DNA of 14,117 nt from an uncultured Oscillospiraceae bacterium. Lineage in GTDB: Bacteria > Bacillota > Clostridia > Oscillospirales > Acutalibacteraceae. This document shows positions 6,549 to 13,623 of the stretch, piece after piece; the stretch's first letter is position 1; every line of letters begins with the position of its first letter. Made by a program: the position numbers and the translations under genes. The stretch is from contig CAJKJS010000011.1 of NCBI GenBank assembly GCA_905200265.1, positions 1 to 14,117 on the forward strand, given 5' to 3'. Below the pieces are notes generated by a model that was not told the DNA's origin, did no database searches, and worked only from the letters and a program-made list of their open reading frames with translations.

Positions 6549-9500
6549 ATGCTTCTTACTTCGCTGGAATTGCAGGGGTTTAAAACATTTCCCGAAAAAA
6601 CAGTCCTTCATTTTGAAAAGGGTATTACGGCCGTAGTAGGACCGAACGGAAGTGGAAAAAGTAATATTAGTGATGCCATTCGGTGGGTTTTGGGGGAACA
6701 GTCCGTGAAAACCCTGCGCTGTTCCAAAATGGAAGACGTAATCTTTGGTGGAACCCCCGGACGCCGTGCGTTAGGGTATGCACAGGTTACTCTTTACATT
6801 GAAAACAAAGACCGTGCGCTGGCTTACGATGATGATACGGTTTCGATTACGCGCCGGTACTATCGTTCCGGTGAAAGCGAATATCTGATTAACGGGGCCA
6901 ATGTGCGGTTGCGCGATATCAATGAATTATTTATGGATACCGGTTTAGGCCGTGATGGATACTCGATTATCGGACAGGGTAAAATTGACAGCATTGTTTC
7001 GGCTCATTCCCAGGAACGTCGTGAAATCTTTGAAGAAGCTGCCGGTATTTCCCGGTTCCGTTACCGGAAAGAAGAGTCGGAGCGTCGGCTGCAAAAAGCC
7101 GAAGAAAACATGCTGCGATTGCAGGATATTGCTTCTGAACTGGAAGCAAGAGTGGAGCCTTTAAAAGAACAATCCGAAAAAGCGGAAGAATTTCTGCGTT
7201 TATCGGAAGAAAAACGCAGTTTGGAAATTGGCGTTTGGCTTACAACCTTAAATCGCTCCGGGAAGGTTTTACGGGAACAGACCGACCAAATTGCTTCTTC
7301 CCAACTTTCGTATGACCAGGTACAGAAAGAAGCCGAGGAATTGGCCGCTTCTCAGGAAGCATGCTACCGCCGTATGAATGAATACACCTCTAACGCCGAA
7401 CAGGATCGTCAGGAAGCTTCTCAAAAAGAAGAAGAGGCCACCCGGACACAAGCCGATATTTATGTGTGGAAAAACGATATTTCCCACCATGAGAGCGATA
7501 TTCGCCGGTTAACGAATGATCTTTCCAAGGCGCAGGAACAGCGGGAAGACCTGGAAAATGAAATAATCCGACAAAAAGAATTAGCGGCTGAAAAAACGCA
7601 GCAACTGGAAGAGCAGAATAAAAAGCAGAGCGAAACATTTTCTAAGTTGGAAGAGTTGCGCCGCCATATGGACGAAACGGCAGCGCAGAATCTGAGTCTG
7701 ACGGAAAAAATATCCCGGTTACGGGTAGCCTGCGAAGAACAGCGCACGCGGTTAGCTTCGGCGGATTCTGCCCTGGGTGAAATTGAAAATCATCGGGGCT
7801 CAATGGAAGAAACTCTGCGTCAGCGTGAGGCCGAGCTGGAAGCGAAACAGGCGGAAAAGCAGGACCATCAACGTATGATCGCGGATATTCAGCAAAGTAT
7901 GCAGGCTCTGGAAAATGCCGGGAATGGGTACGCTATGCGAGTAGCTTCGCGCAAAGAAAAAGCCGAAGCAGCAAAAAAACAGGCGGAACAGATCCTTTTG
8001 GACCGGCAGGCTATGGAACGCCGCATCCGTATGCTGGAAGATATGGAAAAGAACCTGGAAGGGTTCCAGCAGAGTGTTAAGATGGTGCTGCGGGAAGCAG
8101 CTCGAGGGATCCTTTCCGGGATTAAAGGAACAGTGTCTCAGCTGTTACATGTGCAGAAAGTGTATGCCGCTGCTCTGGAAACGGCACTGGGCCCCGCTTT
8201 GCAGAATATCGTAACCGAAAACGAACAACATGCCAAACAGGCTATTTATTTTCTGAAGCAAAAAAATGCCGGTCGTGCAACCTTTTTGCCCTTGACTACC
8301 ATTCGAGGCCATGTCCTGCACGAACCTTCTTTGGAACAATGCCCCGGCTTTGTGGGTATTGGCAGCGAACTTTGCCGGTGTGAAGCAGAATATGAAGGAA
8401 TTCTGCGCTCTTTGTTGGGACGTGTTGTAGTGGCGGAAGATTTAGACGCTGCTACGGCCATTGCCCGCCGCTTCCAGTACAAATTCCGCGTGGTGGCTCT
8501 CGACGGTCAGGTTATCAATGCGGGCGGCTCTATGACCGGTGGCTCTATGATTCGTCATGCTGGGTTGCTCAGCCGCCGTTCCGATATTGAACAGGCGGAA
8601 TCGCAGGCAAAAGTCCTAGCAGAAAAGGCCGATCAGGCTATGGCCCACGTAGAAGAATTGCAACAAGCGCTGCAAAAGGCGGAAGCCGATTTGCAAACGG
8701 CCCGCAGCGAATATGTAACCGCTCGGGAAGAACTGCTGTTAGTGGAAGCGGAACAGAAGCGTTGCGAAGCAGAAAGTGACAGTATTCAAAAACAGATCGA
8801 AGAATTAAAAAATGAACAGTTGTCTGGCCTTAGCCGTATGGAAATCTTGCAACAGAGTAAGAGGGAAGCCGAAGATAAGCTGGCGGAACTAACGGACCAA
8901 ATGGAAAAGGTGCAGCAGGAACAGCAGGCACTTTCCCAAAGCCGCGACGACTGGAGCTTGCAGGGAGACGAACTTAGCCAGCAGCTGCAAAACTACCGTA
9001 TGGCCGTATTTGCGCTGGAAAAAGAGCGGGATGCCTGCCGGGACGAAATCCGCCGTCACCAGGAACTTTTGACGCATCAGGCAGAGCAGCGCCAAAAACT
9101 GAAAGAAGAGAAGGAACAGTTTGAAAGCGCAACGGTTTCGTTGCACAGTAAAATTACACAAGCCCAAGCTAAGATTGAAAGACTGCAACAAGAGGCCCAG
9201 GATTGCCGGAACAAGGCAGACACTCATATGAAAAAACGGGCGGAAGTGGAGCAAGAAGCCGCTCAGCTACGCCAAAAAGAGCGAGATGCCAACGATCGTA
9301 AGCAGAAAATCAGTGAAGATCTTACCAAGCTGATCGAGCGGAAAGAAAACCTCCAAAAGCAATATGATGAAATCATTCAAAAATTGTGGGATGAGTATGA
9401 ACTGACGCGCCGGGAAGCGGAACAGATGGATATTACCATCGAAGACCCGGCTACAGCGCAGAAACAGCTCACCTTACTGCGGGGAAAAATTCGTGCGTTG

Positions 9501-10124
9501 GGCACCGTAAATGTAGCTGCGATTGACGAATATAAAGAAGTGAGTGAGCGGTACCGCTTTTTAAGCGAACAAATGGATGATGTACGCCGTTCCCGGGAAG
9601 AACTATTGCAGCTCATCCACGAGTTAACGGGGAAAATGAAAGAAATTTTCACCGAACAGTTTGCCAAAATCGGTCGCCATTTTTCGGAAATCTATCAAAC
9701 TCTGTTTGGTGGGGGTTCTGCCGAACTGTTGCTCAGTGATGAACAAGATGTGCTGTCCAGCGGAATTGAAATTACGGCACAACCACCTGGGAAAATAGTA
9801 ACCCATATCGAGTCACTGTCCGGTGGGGAAAAGGCCCTGACAGCCATTTGTCTTTATTTTGCGATCATGAAGGTGAATCCGCCGCCCTTCTGTATGTTAG
9901 ATGAAATTGAAGCGGCGTTGGATGATGTGAATGTAGATCGCTTTGCGGCCTATTTGCGGCGTATGGCGGCAGGAGGTACCCAGTTTATTGCCATCACGCA
10001 CCGCCGTGGTACCATGGAAGAGGCCGATGTGCTGTATGGGGTTACCATGCAGGATGAGGGTATTTCCCGTCTGTTGCAACTGAAAAACCAGGATGATGCA
10101 GGCGCCTATATCGCGAACCGGTAA
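6549..10124 (+). CDS. smc: Chromosome partition protein SMC
   Basis: A 1191-residue SMC ATPase, full length for the bacterial family, which with ScpA and ScpB organises and separates chromosomes by loop extrusion. The N-terminal head has Walker A GPNGSGKS (31-38) and a Q-loop at about Gln143 in IIGQGKID. A long Glu/Gln/Lys/Arg-rich coiled coil spans roughly 170-515. The hinge lies near 518-675 and ends with INAGGSMTGGSMI. The returning coil covers about 680-1030, and the C-terminal head carries the ABC signature LSGGEKAL (from Leu1090) and Walker B CMLDEIEAALDD (Asp1118, catalytic Glu1119). The usual D-loop region reads DEVDAALDD; here it is DEIEAALDD, a conservative change. The start follows AAAGGGGG (6533-6540) by 8 bases. 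smc and ftsY adjacency is standard in Bacillota. Confidence 0.98.
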   Translation: MLLTSLELQGFKTFPEKTVLHFEKGITAVVGPNGSGKSNISDAIRWVLGEQSVKTLRCSKMEDVIFGGTPGRRALGYAQVTLYIENKDRALAYDDDTVSITRRYYRSGESEYLINGANVRLRDINELFMDTGLGRDGYSIIGQGKIDSIVSAHSQERREIFEEAAGISRFRYRKEESERRLQKAEENMLRLQDIASELEARVEPLKEQSEKAEEFLRLSEEKRSLEIGVWLTTLNRSGKVLREQTDQIASSQLSYDQVQKEAEELAASQEACYRRMNEYTSNAEQDRQEASQKEEEATRTQADIYVWKNDISHHESDIRRLTNDLSKAQEQREDLENEIIRQKELAAEKTQQLEEQNKKQSETFSKLEELRRHMDETAAQNLSLTEKISRLRVACEEQRTRLASADSALGEIENHRGSMEETLRQREAELEAKQAEKQDHQRMIADIQQSMQALENAGNGYAMRVASRKEKAEAAKKQAEQILLDRQAMERRIRMLEDMEKNLEGFQQSVKMVLREAARGILSGIKGTVSQLLHVQKVYAAALETALGPALQNIVTENEQHAKQAIYFLKQKNAGRATFLPLTTIRGHVLHEPSLEQCPGFVGIGSELCRCEAEYEGILRSLLGRVVVAEDLDAATAIARRFQYKFRVVALDGQVINAGGSMTGGSMIRHAGLLSRRSDIEQAESQAKVLAEKADQAMAHVEELQQALQKAEADLQTARSEYVTAREELLLVEAEQKRCEAESDSIQKQIEELKNEQLSGLSRMEILQQSKREAEDKLAELTDQMEKVQQEQQALSQSRDDWSLQGDELSQQLQNYRMAVFALEKERDACRDEIRRHQELLTHQAEQRQKLKEEKEQFESATVSLHSKITQAQAKIERLQQEAQDCRNKADTHMKKRAEVEQEAAQLRQKERDANDRKQKISEDLTKLIERKENLQKQYDEIIQKLWDEYELTRREAEQMDITIEDPATAQKQLTLLRGKIRALGTVNVAAIDEYKEVSERYRFLSEQMDDVRRSREELLQLIHELTGKMKEIFTEQFAKIGRHFSEIYQTLFGGGSAELLLSDEQDVLSSGIEITAQPPGKIVTHIESLSGGEKALTAICLYFAIMKVNPPPFCMLDEIEAALDDVNVDRFAAYLRRMAAGGTQFIAITHRRGTMEEADVLYGVTMQDEGISRLLQLKNQDDAGAYIANR

Positions 10125-10127
10125 GGT

Positions 10128-10134
10128 AAAGGAG
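10128..10134 (+). promoter_or_regulatory. Ribosome binding site that sets the ftsY start
   Basis: AAAGGAG ends 8 bases before ATG 10143. An in-frame GTG at 10134 overlaps this site and so cannot be served by it, which favours the ATG and a protein beginning MGLFSKIREG. Confidence 0.8.
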
Positions 10135-10142
10135 TGAATGAA

Positions 10143-11060
10143 ATGGGATTATTCAGTAAAATTCGAGAAGGGCTCAAAAAAACACGGGAATCCATCAGCG
10201 GACAGATCAGTTCCATGCTGCATTCGTTTACAAAGATTGATGACGAACTGTTTGAAGAACTGGAAGAACTGTTGGTGATGGGCGATGTGGGCATGAACAG
10301 TGCCCAGCGCATTTGCGAAACTGTTAAGAAAAAAGTAAAAGAAACCGGCGAAAAAGATCCCAACGCTATTATGGGATTACTGCAGGAAACGGTGGCAGAA
10401 CTGCTGGCTGGCGGCCAGGAACTGGATGTAAAAACACAGCCCTCCATGATTCTGGTGATTGGCGTGAATGGTGTGGGCAAAACTACTACCATCGGCAAAT
10501 TAGCTTCCCGTTTTAAGCAGGAAGGTAAAAGCGTTATTCTGGGGGCTGCCGACACATTCCGTGCCGCAGCTATTGAACAATTACAGGTATGGAGCCAGCG
10601 TGCTGGCGTTCCGATGGTGGCACACAGCGAAGGTGCTGATCCGGCTGCCGTTGTGTTTGATACCATTGCAGCCGCCAAAGCCCGGCATTGTGACGTCATC
10701 ATTTGCGATACAGCGGGCCGTCTGCATAACAAAAAGAACCTCATGGATGAACTGAGCAAGATTGGTCGTGTGATTGATCGGGAATTGCCGGGCTGTAGTA
10801 AAGAAGTACTCTTAGTGCTGGATGCAACGACTGGTCAGAATGCCGTCAACCAAGCGAGAGAGTTCCAAAAGGCCGCCGGGATTACCGGGATTATTCTCAC
10901 AAAACTGGATGGTACGGCCAAAGGTGGCGTTGTAATTCCCATTCGGGAAGAATTGGGTCTTTCGGTGAAATTTATCGGTGTTGGGGAACAAGTCGATGAC
11001 CTGCAGCCTTTCGATGCAGAAGACTTTGCTAAAGCCCTTTTCGACCGTCCCCAGTCTTGA
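10143..11060 (+). CDS. ftsY: Signal recognition particle receptor FtsY
   Basis: A 305-residue SRP-type GTPase that docks the SRP-ribosome complex at the cytoplasmic membrane. The helical N domain occupies about residues 1-90, and the G domain shows G1 GVNGVGKT (107-114), the SRP insertion motif DTFRAAA (137-143), G3 DTAGR (189-193) and G4 TKLD (253-256), followed by GTAKGG and KFIGVGEQVDDLQPF. The acidic A domain seen in enterobacterial FtsY is absent, as in other Bacillota; the amphipathic, basic N-terminus MGLFSKIREGLKKTRE probably provides membrane contact. I use ATG 10143 rather than GTG 10134 because of the ribosome binding site. The gene begins 18 bases after smc and probably shares its transcript. 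A long antisense frame opposite it is a coding shadow. Confidence 0.97.
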   Translation: MGLFSKIREGLKKTRESISGQISSMLHSFTKIDDELFEELEELLVMGDVGMNSAQRICETVKKKVKETGEKDPNAIMGLLQETVAELLAGGQELDVKTQPSMILVIGVNGVGKTTTIGKLASRFKQEGKSVILGAADTFRAAAIEQLQVWSQRAGVPMVAHSEGADPAAVVFDTIAAAKARHCDVIICDTAGRLHNKKNLMDELSKIGRVIDRELPGCSKEVLLVLDATTGQNAVNQAREFQKAAGITGIILTKLDGTAKGGVVIPIREELGLSVKFIGVGEQVDDLQPFDAEDFAKALFDRPQS

Positions 11061-11081
11061 GTACAAAAGGAGACATGCTAT

Positions 11082-11669
11082 ATGGAAAATACCACATTTG
11101 TTATTGCAACTCATAACCCAAACAAAGTGCGGGAGTTTCGCCGCATTTTAGAACCGATGGGAATTTCGATTCTCACTCCGTCACTAACCGAAGCAGAAGA
11201 AACGGGTACCACCTTTGCTGAAAATGCCCGGATTAAAGCCGACAGTGCTTGTAAAGAAACGGGGCTTCCCTCTATTGCGGACGATTCCGGGTTAACGGTG
11301 GATGCCCTAAATGGCCGGCCAGGGGTCTACTCGGCCCGGTATGGTGGGCCGGAGGCAAGTGATGAAGACCGTGTACAGCTGATTTTGCAGGAACTGAAAG
11401 ACGTACCCGATGAGCAACGCGGAGGAGCTTTTGTCAGCGCGATTTGCTGTACGTTCCCTAACGGCGACCGTCTGGAAGTACAGGGTATGTGCCGCGGCAT
11501 GATTGCCCACGCCCCGGCCGGGGAAGGCGGATTCGGTTATGATCCCATTTTCCTGTTTGGTGAAAAAACATTTGCCCAGCTCAGTGGGGAAGAAAAAGAT
11601 GCCCACAGCCATCGCGGTGAAGCGCTGCGTAAATTTGCCGTAGCGCTGCAAGACTATCAGAACCGATAA
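11082..11669 (+). CDS. rdgB: XTP/dITP diphosphatase (non-canonical purine NTP pyrophosphatase)
   Basis: A 195-residue house-cleaning enzyme of the RdgB/HAM1 family that hydrolyses XTP, dITP and ITP to monophosphates, keeping deaminated purines out of DNA and RNA. Visible family blocks are ATHNPNKVREF (9-19), TFAENARIKA (44-53), IADDSGLTVDALNGRPGVYSARY (65 onward, with Asp68 the expected catalytic base) and EGGFGYDPIF (148-157). The C-terminus AHSHRGEALRKF also fits. Length is standard. AAAAGGAG (11066-11073) lies 8 bases before the ATG; an out-of-frame ATG at 11075 is ignored. It follows ftsY by 21 bases and precedes yhbY by 17, so it reads as part of the same run of genes. The name follows the E. 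coli gene. Confidence 0.96.
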   Translation: MENTTFVIATHNPNKVREFRRILEPMGISILTPSLTEAEETGTTFAENARIKADSACKETGLPSIADDSGLTVDALNGRPGVYSARYGGPEASDEDRVQLILQELKDVPDEQRGGAFVSAICCTFPNGDRLEVQGMCRGMIAHAPAGEGGFGYDPIFLFGEKTFAQLSGEEKDAHSHRGEALRKFAVALQDYQNR

Positions 11670-11686
11670 AGAAAAGGAGTATTTAC

Positions 11687-12007
11687 ATGATGACATTAAC
11701 CAGTAAACAACGTGCTTATTTGCGTTCGCTGGCTGCCAATATTGATACGATTCTCATGGTGGGAAAATCCGGCTTAAGTGATGAACTTATTAAACAGGCG
11801 TCCGATGCCCTTGTGAAGCGGGAGATCATCAAAGGGAAAGTATTGGAAACAGCTCCGCTTTCCCCGGCAGAAGCAGCTAACGCCATTGCACAGGCAACTG
11901 ATAGTGTAATGGTACAGGTGATTGGTACAAAGTTTGTACTATACAAGAAAAATGAAAAGGACCCGGTCATTCAGTTGCCCCGGGCTCCCCGCAATCAAAA
12001 CGTATAA
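11687..12007 (+). CDS. yhbY: YhbY family RNA-binding protein
   Basis: A 106-residue single-domain protein of the CRS1/YhbY (CRM) family, small basic proteins that associate with pre-50S ribosomal particles. The domain fills most of the protein: LTSKQRAYLRSLA, then the loop MVGKSGLS (24-31), the basic helix end VKREIIKGKVLE (43-54) and the closing strand VQVIGTKFVLYKK. The start is set by AAAAGGAG (11672-11679) seven bases before ATG 11687; a second ATG follows immediately at 11690 and would remove only one residue. In many Bacillota yhbY sits between obg and nadD; here rdgB takes the upstream position. Its stop TAA shares one base with the nadD start, so the two genes are probably translationally coupled. 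Confidence 0.94.
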   Translation: MMTLTSKQRAYLRSLAANIDTILMVGKSGLSDELIKQASDALVKREIIKGKVLETAPLSPAEAANAIAQATDSVMVQVIGTKFVLYKKNEKDPVIQLPRAPRNQNV

Positions 12008-12609
12008 TGGCAAAAATAGGCATTTATGGGGGCACATTTAATCCCATCCATCATGGACATCTTCATATTTTGCGCCAGTTTATGGAACAATTATCGCTAA
12101 ACCGGGCGATTCTCATACCGGACCGTGTACCCCCTCATAAACCCGCTCATGATATGGCACCGGCTGAAGACCGGCTGGCTATGTGTCAGTTGGCCGTTAA
12201 AGATATGGAAGGTGTCACAGTTTCCGATATGGAAATGAAGCGGCAGGGGAAAAGTTATACGGCCGACACCTTACGGGAGCTAAAAATACAGTTTCCTGAG
12301 GATGAGCTTTTTTTGCTCATGGGAGAAGATATGTTCCTGACGGTGGACCATTGGTACCAGCCCGACGTGATCTTTCGTTGTGCCACATTGGCTGGGGCAC
12401 CCCGGCAAGATGGCGATACTAAAAAAATGGAGGAACACAAGTTGGTATTGCAATCTTTGGGCGCCAAAGTTTGTTTGTGCCGCATTCCGTTTTTGCCGGT
12501 TTCTTCCACGCAAGTGCGCCATTGCTGTTGCGTGGGGGAATCCATTGGAAATTTGGTACCGCCAGCGGTAGAAACGTATATTTATGAGCATCATCTGTAT
12601 GGTGTTTAA
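12007..12609 (+). CDS. nadD: Nicotinate-nucleotide adenylyltransferase
   Basis: A 200-residue enzyme that transfers AMP from ATP to nicotinate mononucleotide, making deamido-NAD in NAD synthesis. The nucleotidyltransferase motif GGTFNPIHHGH is at residues 8-18, and the second ATP-binding motif is VSSTQVR (165-171), near the C-terminal end as in the family. ILIPDRVPPHKP and LLMGEDMF are further typical blocks. Directly after the second motif come His172 and three consecutive cysteines (173-175), where relatives usually have charged or polar residues such as the second Arg of RxR; this is odd but does not touch the core motif. No ribosome binding site is visible before the ATG; it shares one base with the yhbY stop (TAATG), so reinitiation is likely. 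nadD followed by yqeK is a conserved Bacillota pair. Confidence 0.96.
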   Translation: MAKIGIYGGTFNPIHHGHLHILRQFMEQLSLNRAILIPDRVPPHKPAHDMAPAEDRLAMCQLAVKDMEGVTVSDMEMKRQGKSYTADTLRELKIQFPEDELFLLMGEDMFLTVDHWYQPDVIFRCATLAGAPRQDGDTKKMEEHKLVLQSLGAKVCLCRIPFLPVSSTQVRHCCCVGESIGNLVPPAVETYIYEHHLYGV

Positions 12610-12629
12610 AAGAAAGGGGTGCGTTTATT

Positions 12630-13232
12630 ATGACAAAAAAAGAGATTTTGGCTCTTTACATGCCGGTTATCCGGCCGCACTTATCTGAAAAACGGTATGA
12701 GCATTCCGTGAATGTGGCAAAAGAAGCCGGTAAACTGGCCGAAAAGTATGGGGCCGATGTAGAAAAAGCCGTCACAGCCGGTATTTTACATGATATCATG
12801 AAAGATACCCCGCCGGCCGAACAGTTGAAATTTATGCAGCAGTGGGGTATAATACTAAGCGATGTGGAAAAAAACGCGCCCAAATTGTATCATGCCATGT
12901 GTGGGGCAGGTTATTTGGAACACGAATTGCAGATTACCGATCCGGAAATTTTATCGGCTGTGCGTTACCATACCACCGCACGCGCGGGCATGAGCTTGGT
13001 GGAAAAAATCGTATTTCTGGCTGATTTTATCAGCATTGATCGCGATTATCCCGGCGTAGAGCAAATGCGCAAACTAGCCTACCGTGATTTGATGGATGCC
13101 ATCATCGAGGGACTCGGGTATACCATTGGCGATTTAGCCAGTCATTATGCGCCGATTCACCCTGATACCGTAGCGGCTTTTAATGAAGCATTGCTCGCGC
13201 ACCCAAAACTTCCCCATAAGAAAGGAAAATGA
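12630..13232 (+). CDS. yqeK: HD-domain Ap4A hydrolase YqeK
   Basis: A 200-residue HD-superfamily phosphohydrolase. YqeK proteins split diadenosine tetraphosphate symmetrically into two ADP in Gram-positive bacteria. The metal and phosphate ligands expected for the family are all visible: His25 (YEHSVNVA), His54-Asp55 (GILHDIMKD), His88 (LYHAM), His114 (RYHTT) and Asp132 (VFLADFIS). Length matches the family. GAAAGGGG (12612-12619) lies 10 bases before the ATG. It follows nadD by 20 bases and overlaps rsfS by an ATGA junction. The reading frame contains a promoter-like sequence at 12825-12853 that could serve the downstream genes. In many relatives a LytR-type gene stands between yqeK and rsfS; none is here. 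Confidence 0.95.
   Translation: MTKKEILALYMPVIRPHLSEKRYEHSVNVAKEAGKLAEKYGADVEKAVTAGILHDIMKDTPPAEQLKFMQQWGIILSDVEKNAPKLYHAMCGAGYLEHELQITDPEILSAVRYHTTARAGMSLVEKIVFLADFISIDRDYPGVEQMRKLAYRDLMDAIIEGLGYTIGDLASHYAPIHPDTVAAFNEALLAHPKLPHKKGK
12825..12853 (+). promoter_or_regulatory. Putative sigma-A type promoter inside yqeK
   Basis: TTGAAA (12825-12830) and a perfect TATAAT (12848-12853) are separated by exactly 17 bases, so eleven of twelve core positions match the vegetative consensus. Initiation would be near 12860, inside yqeK and about 370 bases before rsfS. It is the best promoter match I saw in the window and could supply rsfS and leuS independently of the long upstream transcript. No transcript data are available, and coding sequence can produce such matches by chance. 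Confidence 0.5.
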
Positions 13233-13603
13233 AAGCTATGACCCCTTGGGAAATGACAAAATGGAGCGTCACTCTTCTGAATGAAAAGAAAGCACACAAT
13301 ATCAAGGCCATTCGAATTGAAGATATTTCTTCTTTGGCCGACTATTTTGTGTTTGCCAATGGTAGCAGCACCACCCAAGTAAAAGCATTGGCCGATGAGC
13401 TTGAAATGAAGCTGATTGAACAGGGAATAAAACCACACCATATTGAAGGTTATCAGTCGAACTCCTGGATTTTGCTGGATTATGGAACGGTGGTCATTCA
13501 CATTTTCACCGAACAAGCCCGTGCTTTTTACGATTTGGACCGTCTGTGGCAAGATGGGGAATCGGTATCGCTGGACTTTTTGCAGCATCTTGACGAAGAC
13601 TGA
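13229..13603 (+). CDS. rsfS: Ribosomal silencing factor RsfS
   Basis: A 124-residue RsfS/Iojap family protein that binds ribosomal protein uL14 on the 50S subunit and blocks joining of the 30S, lowering translation in poor conditions. Family blocks are visible in order: EKKAHNIKAIRIEDISSLADYFVFANGSSTTQVKALADE, then IEGYQSNSWILLDYGTVVIHIF and the C-terminal AFYDLDRLWQD. Two starts are possible. ATG 13229 overlaps the yqeK stop (ATGA) as elsewhere in this cluster, but the AAAGGA at 13221-13226 is only 2 bases away. ATG 13238 gives an N-terminus MTPWEM that resembles many relatives and lies 11 bases from the same site. I report the longer form; the difference is three residues. The stop is followed 20 bases later by leuS. 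Confidence 0.94.
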   Translation: MKAMTPWEMTKWSVTLLNEKKAHNIKAIRIEDISSLADYFVFANGSSTTQVKALADELEMKLIEQGIKPHHIEGYQSNSWILLDYGTVVIHIFTEQARAFYDLDRLWQDGESVSLDFLQHLDED

Positions 13604-13623
13604 AGAGGAGGCTCTTTTTACAA

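Noticed and set aside
10106..10759. 217-codon antisense open frame opposite ftsY, rich in serine.
   Set aside because: TTG start, low-complexity shadow composition, and complete overlap with a clear FtsY reading frame.
11925..11939. 15-base palindrome GTACAAA-G-TTTGTAC in yhbY.
   Set aside because: Short, within a conserved coding strand (VIGTKFVLYK), with no T-run and no second copy noticed; chance is the simplest explanation.
12003..12008. Perfect TATAAT at the yhbY/nadD junction.
   Set aside because: The nearest TTG-containing hexamer (11975-11980) is 22 bases away and matches poorly, and a start there would give a nearly leaderless or broken nadD message.
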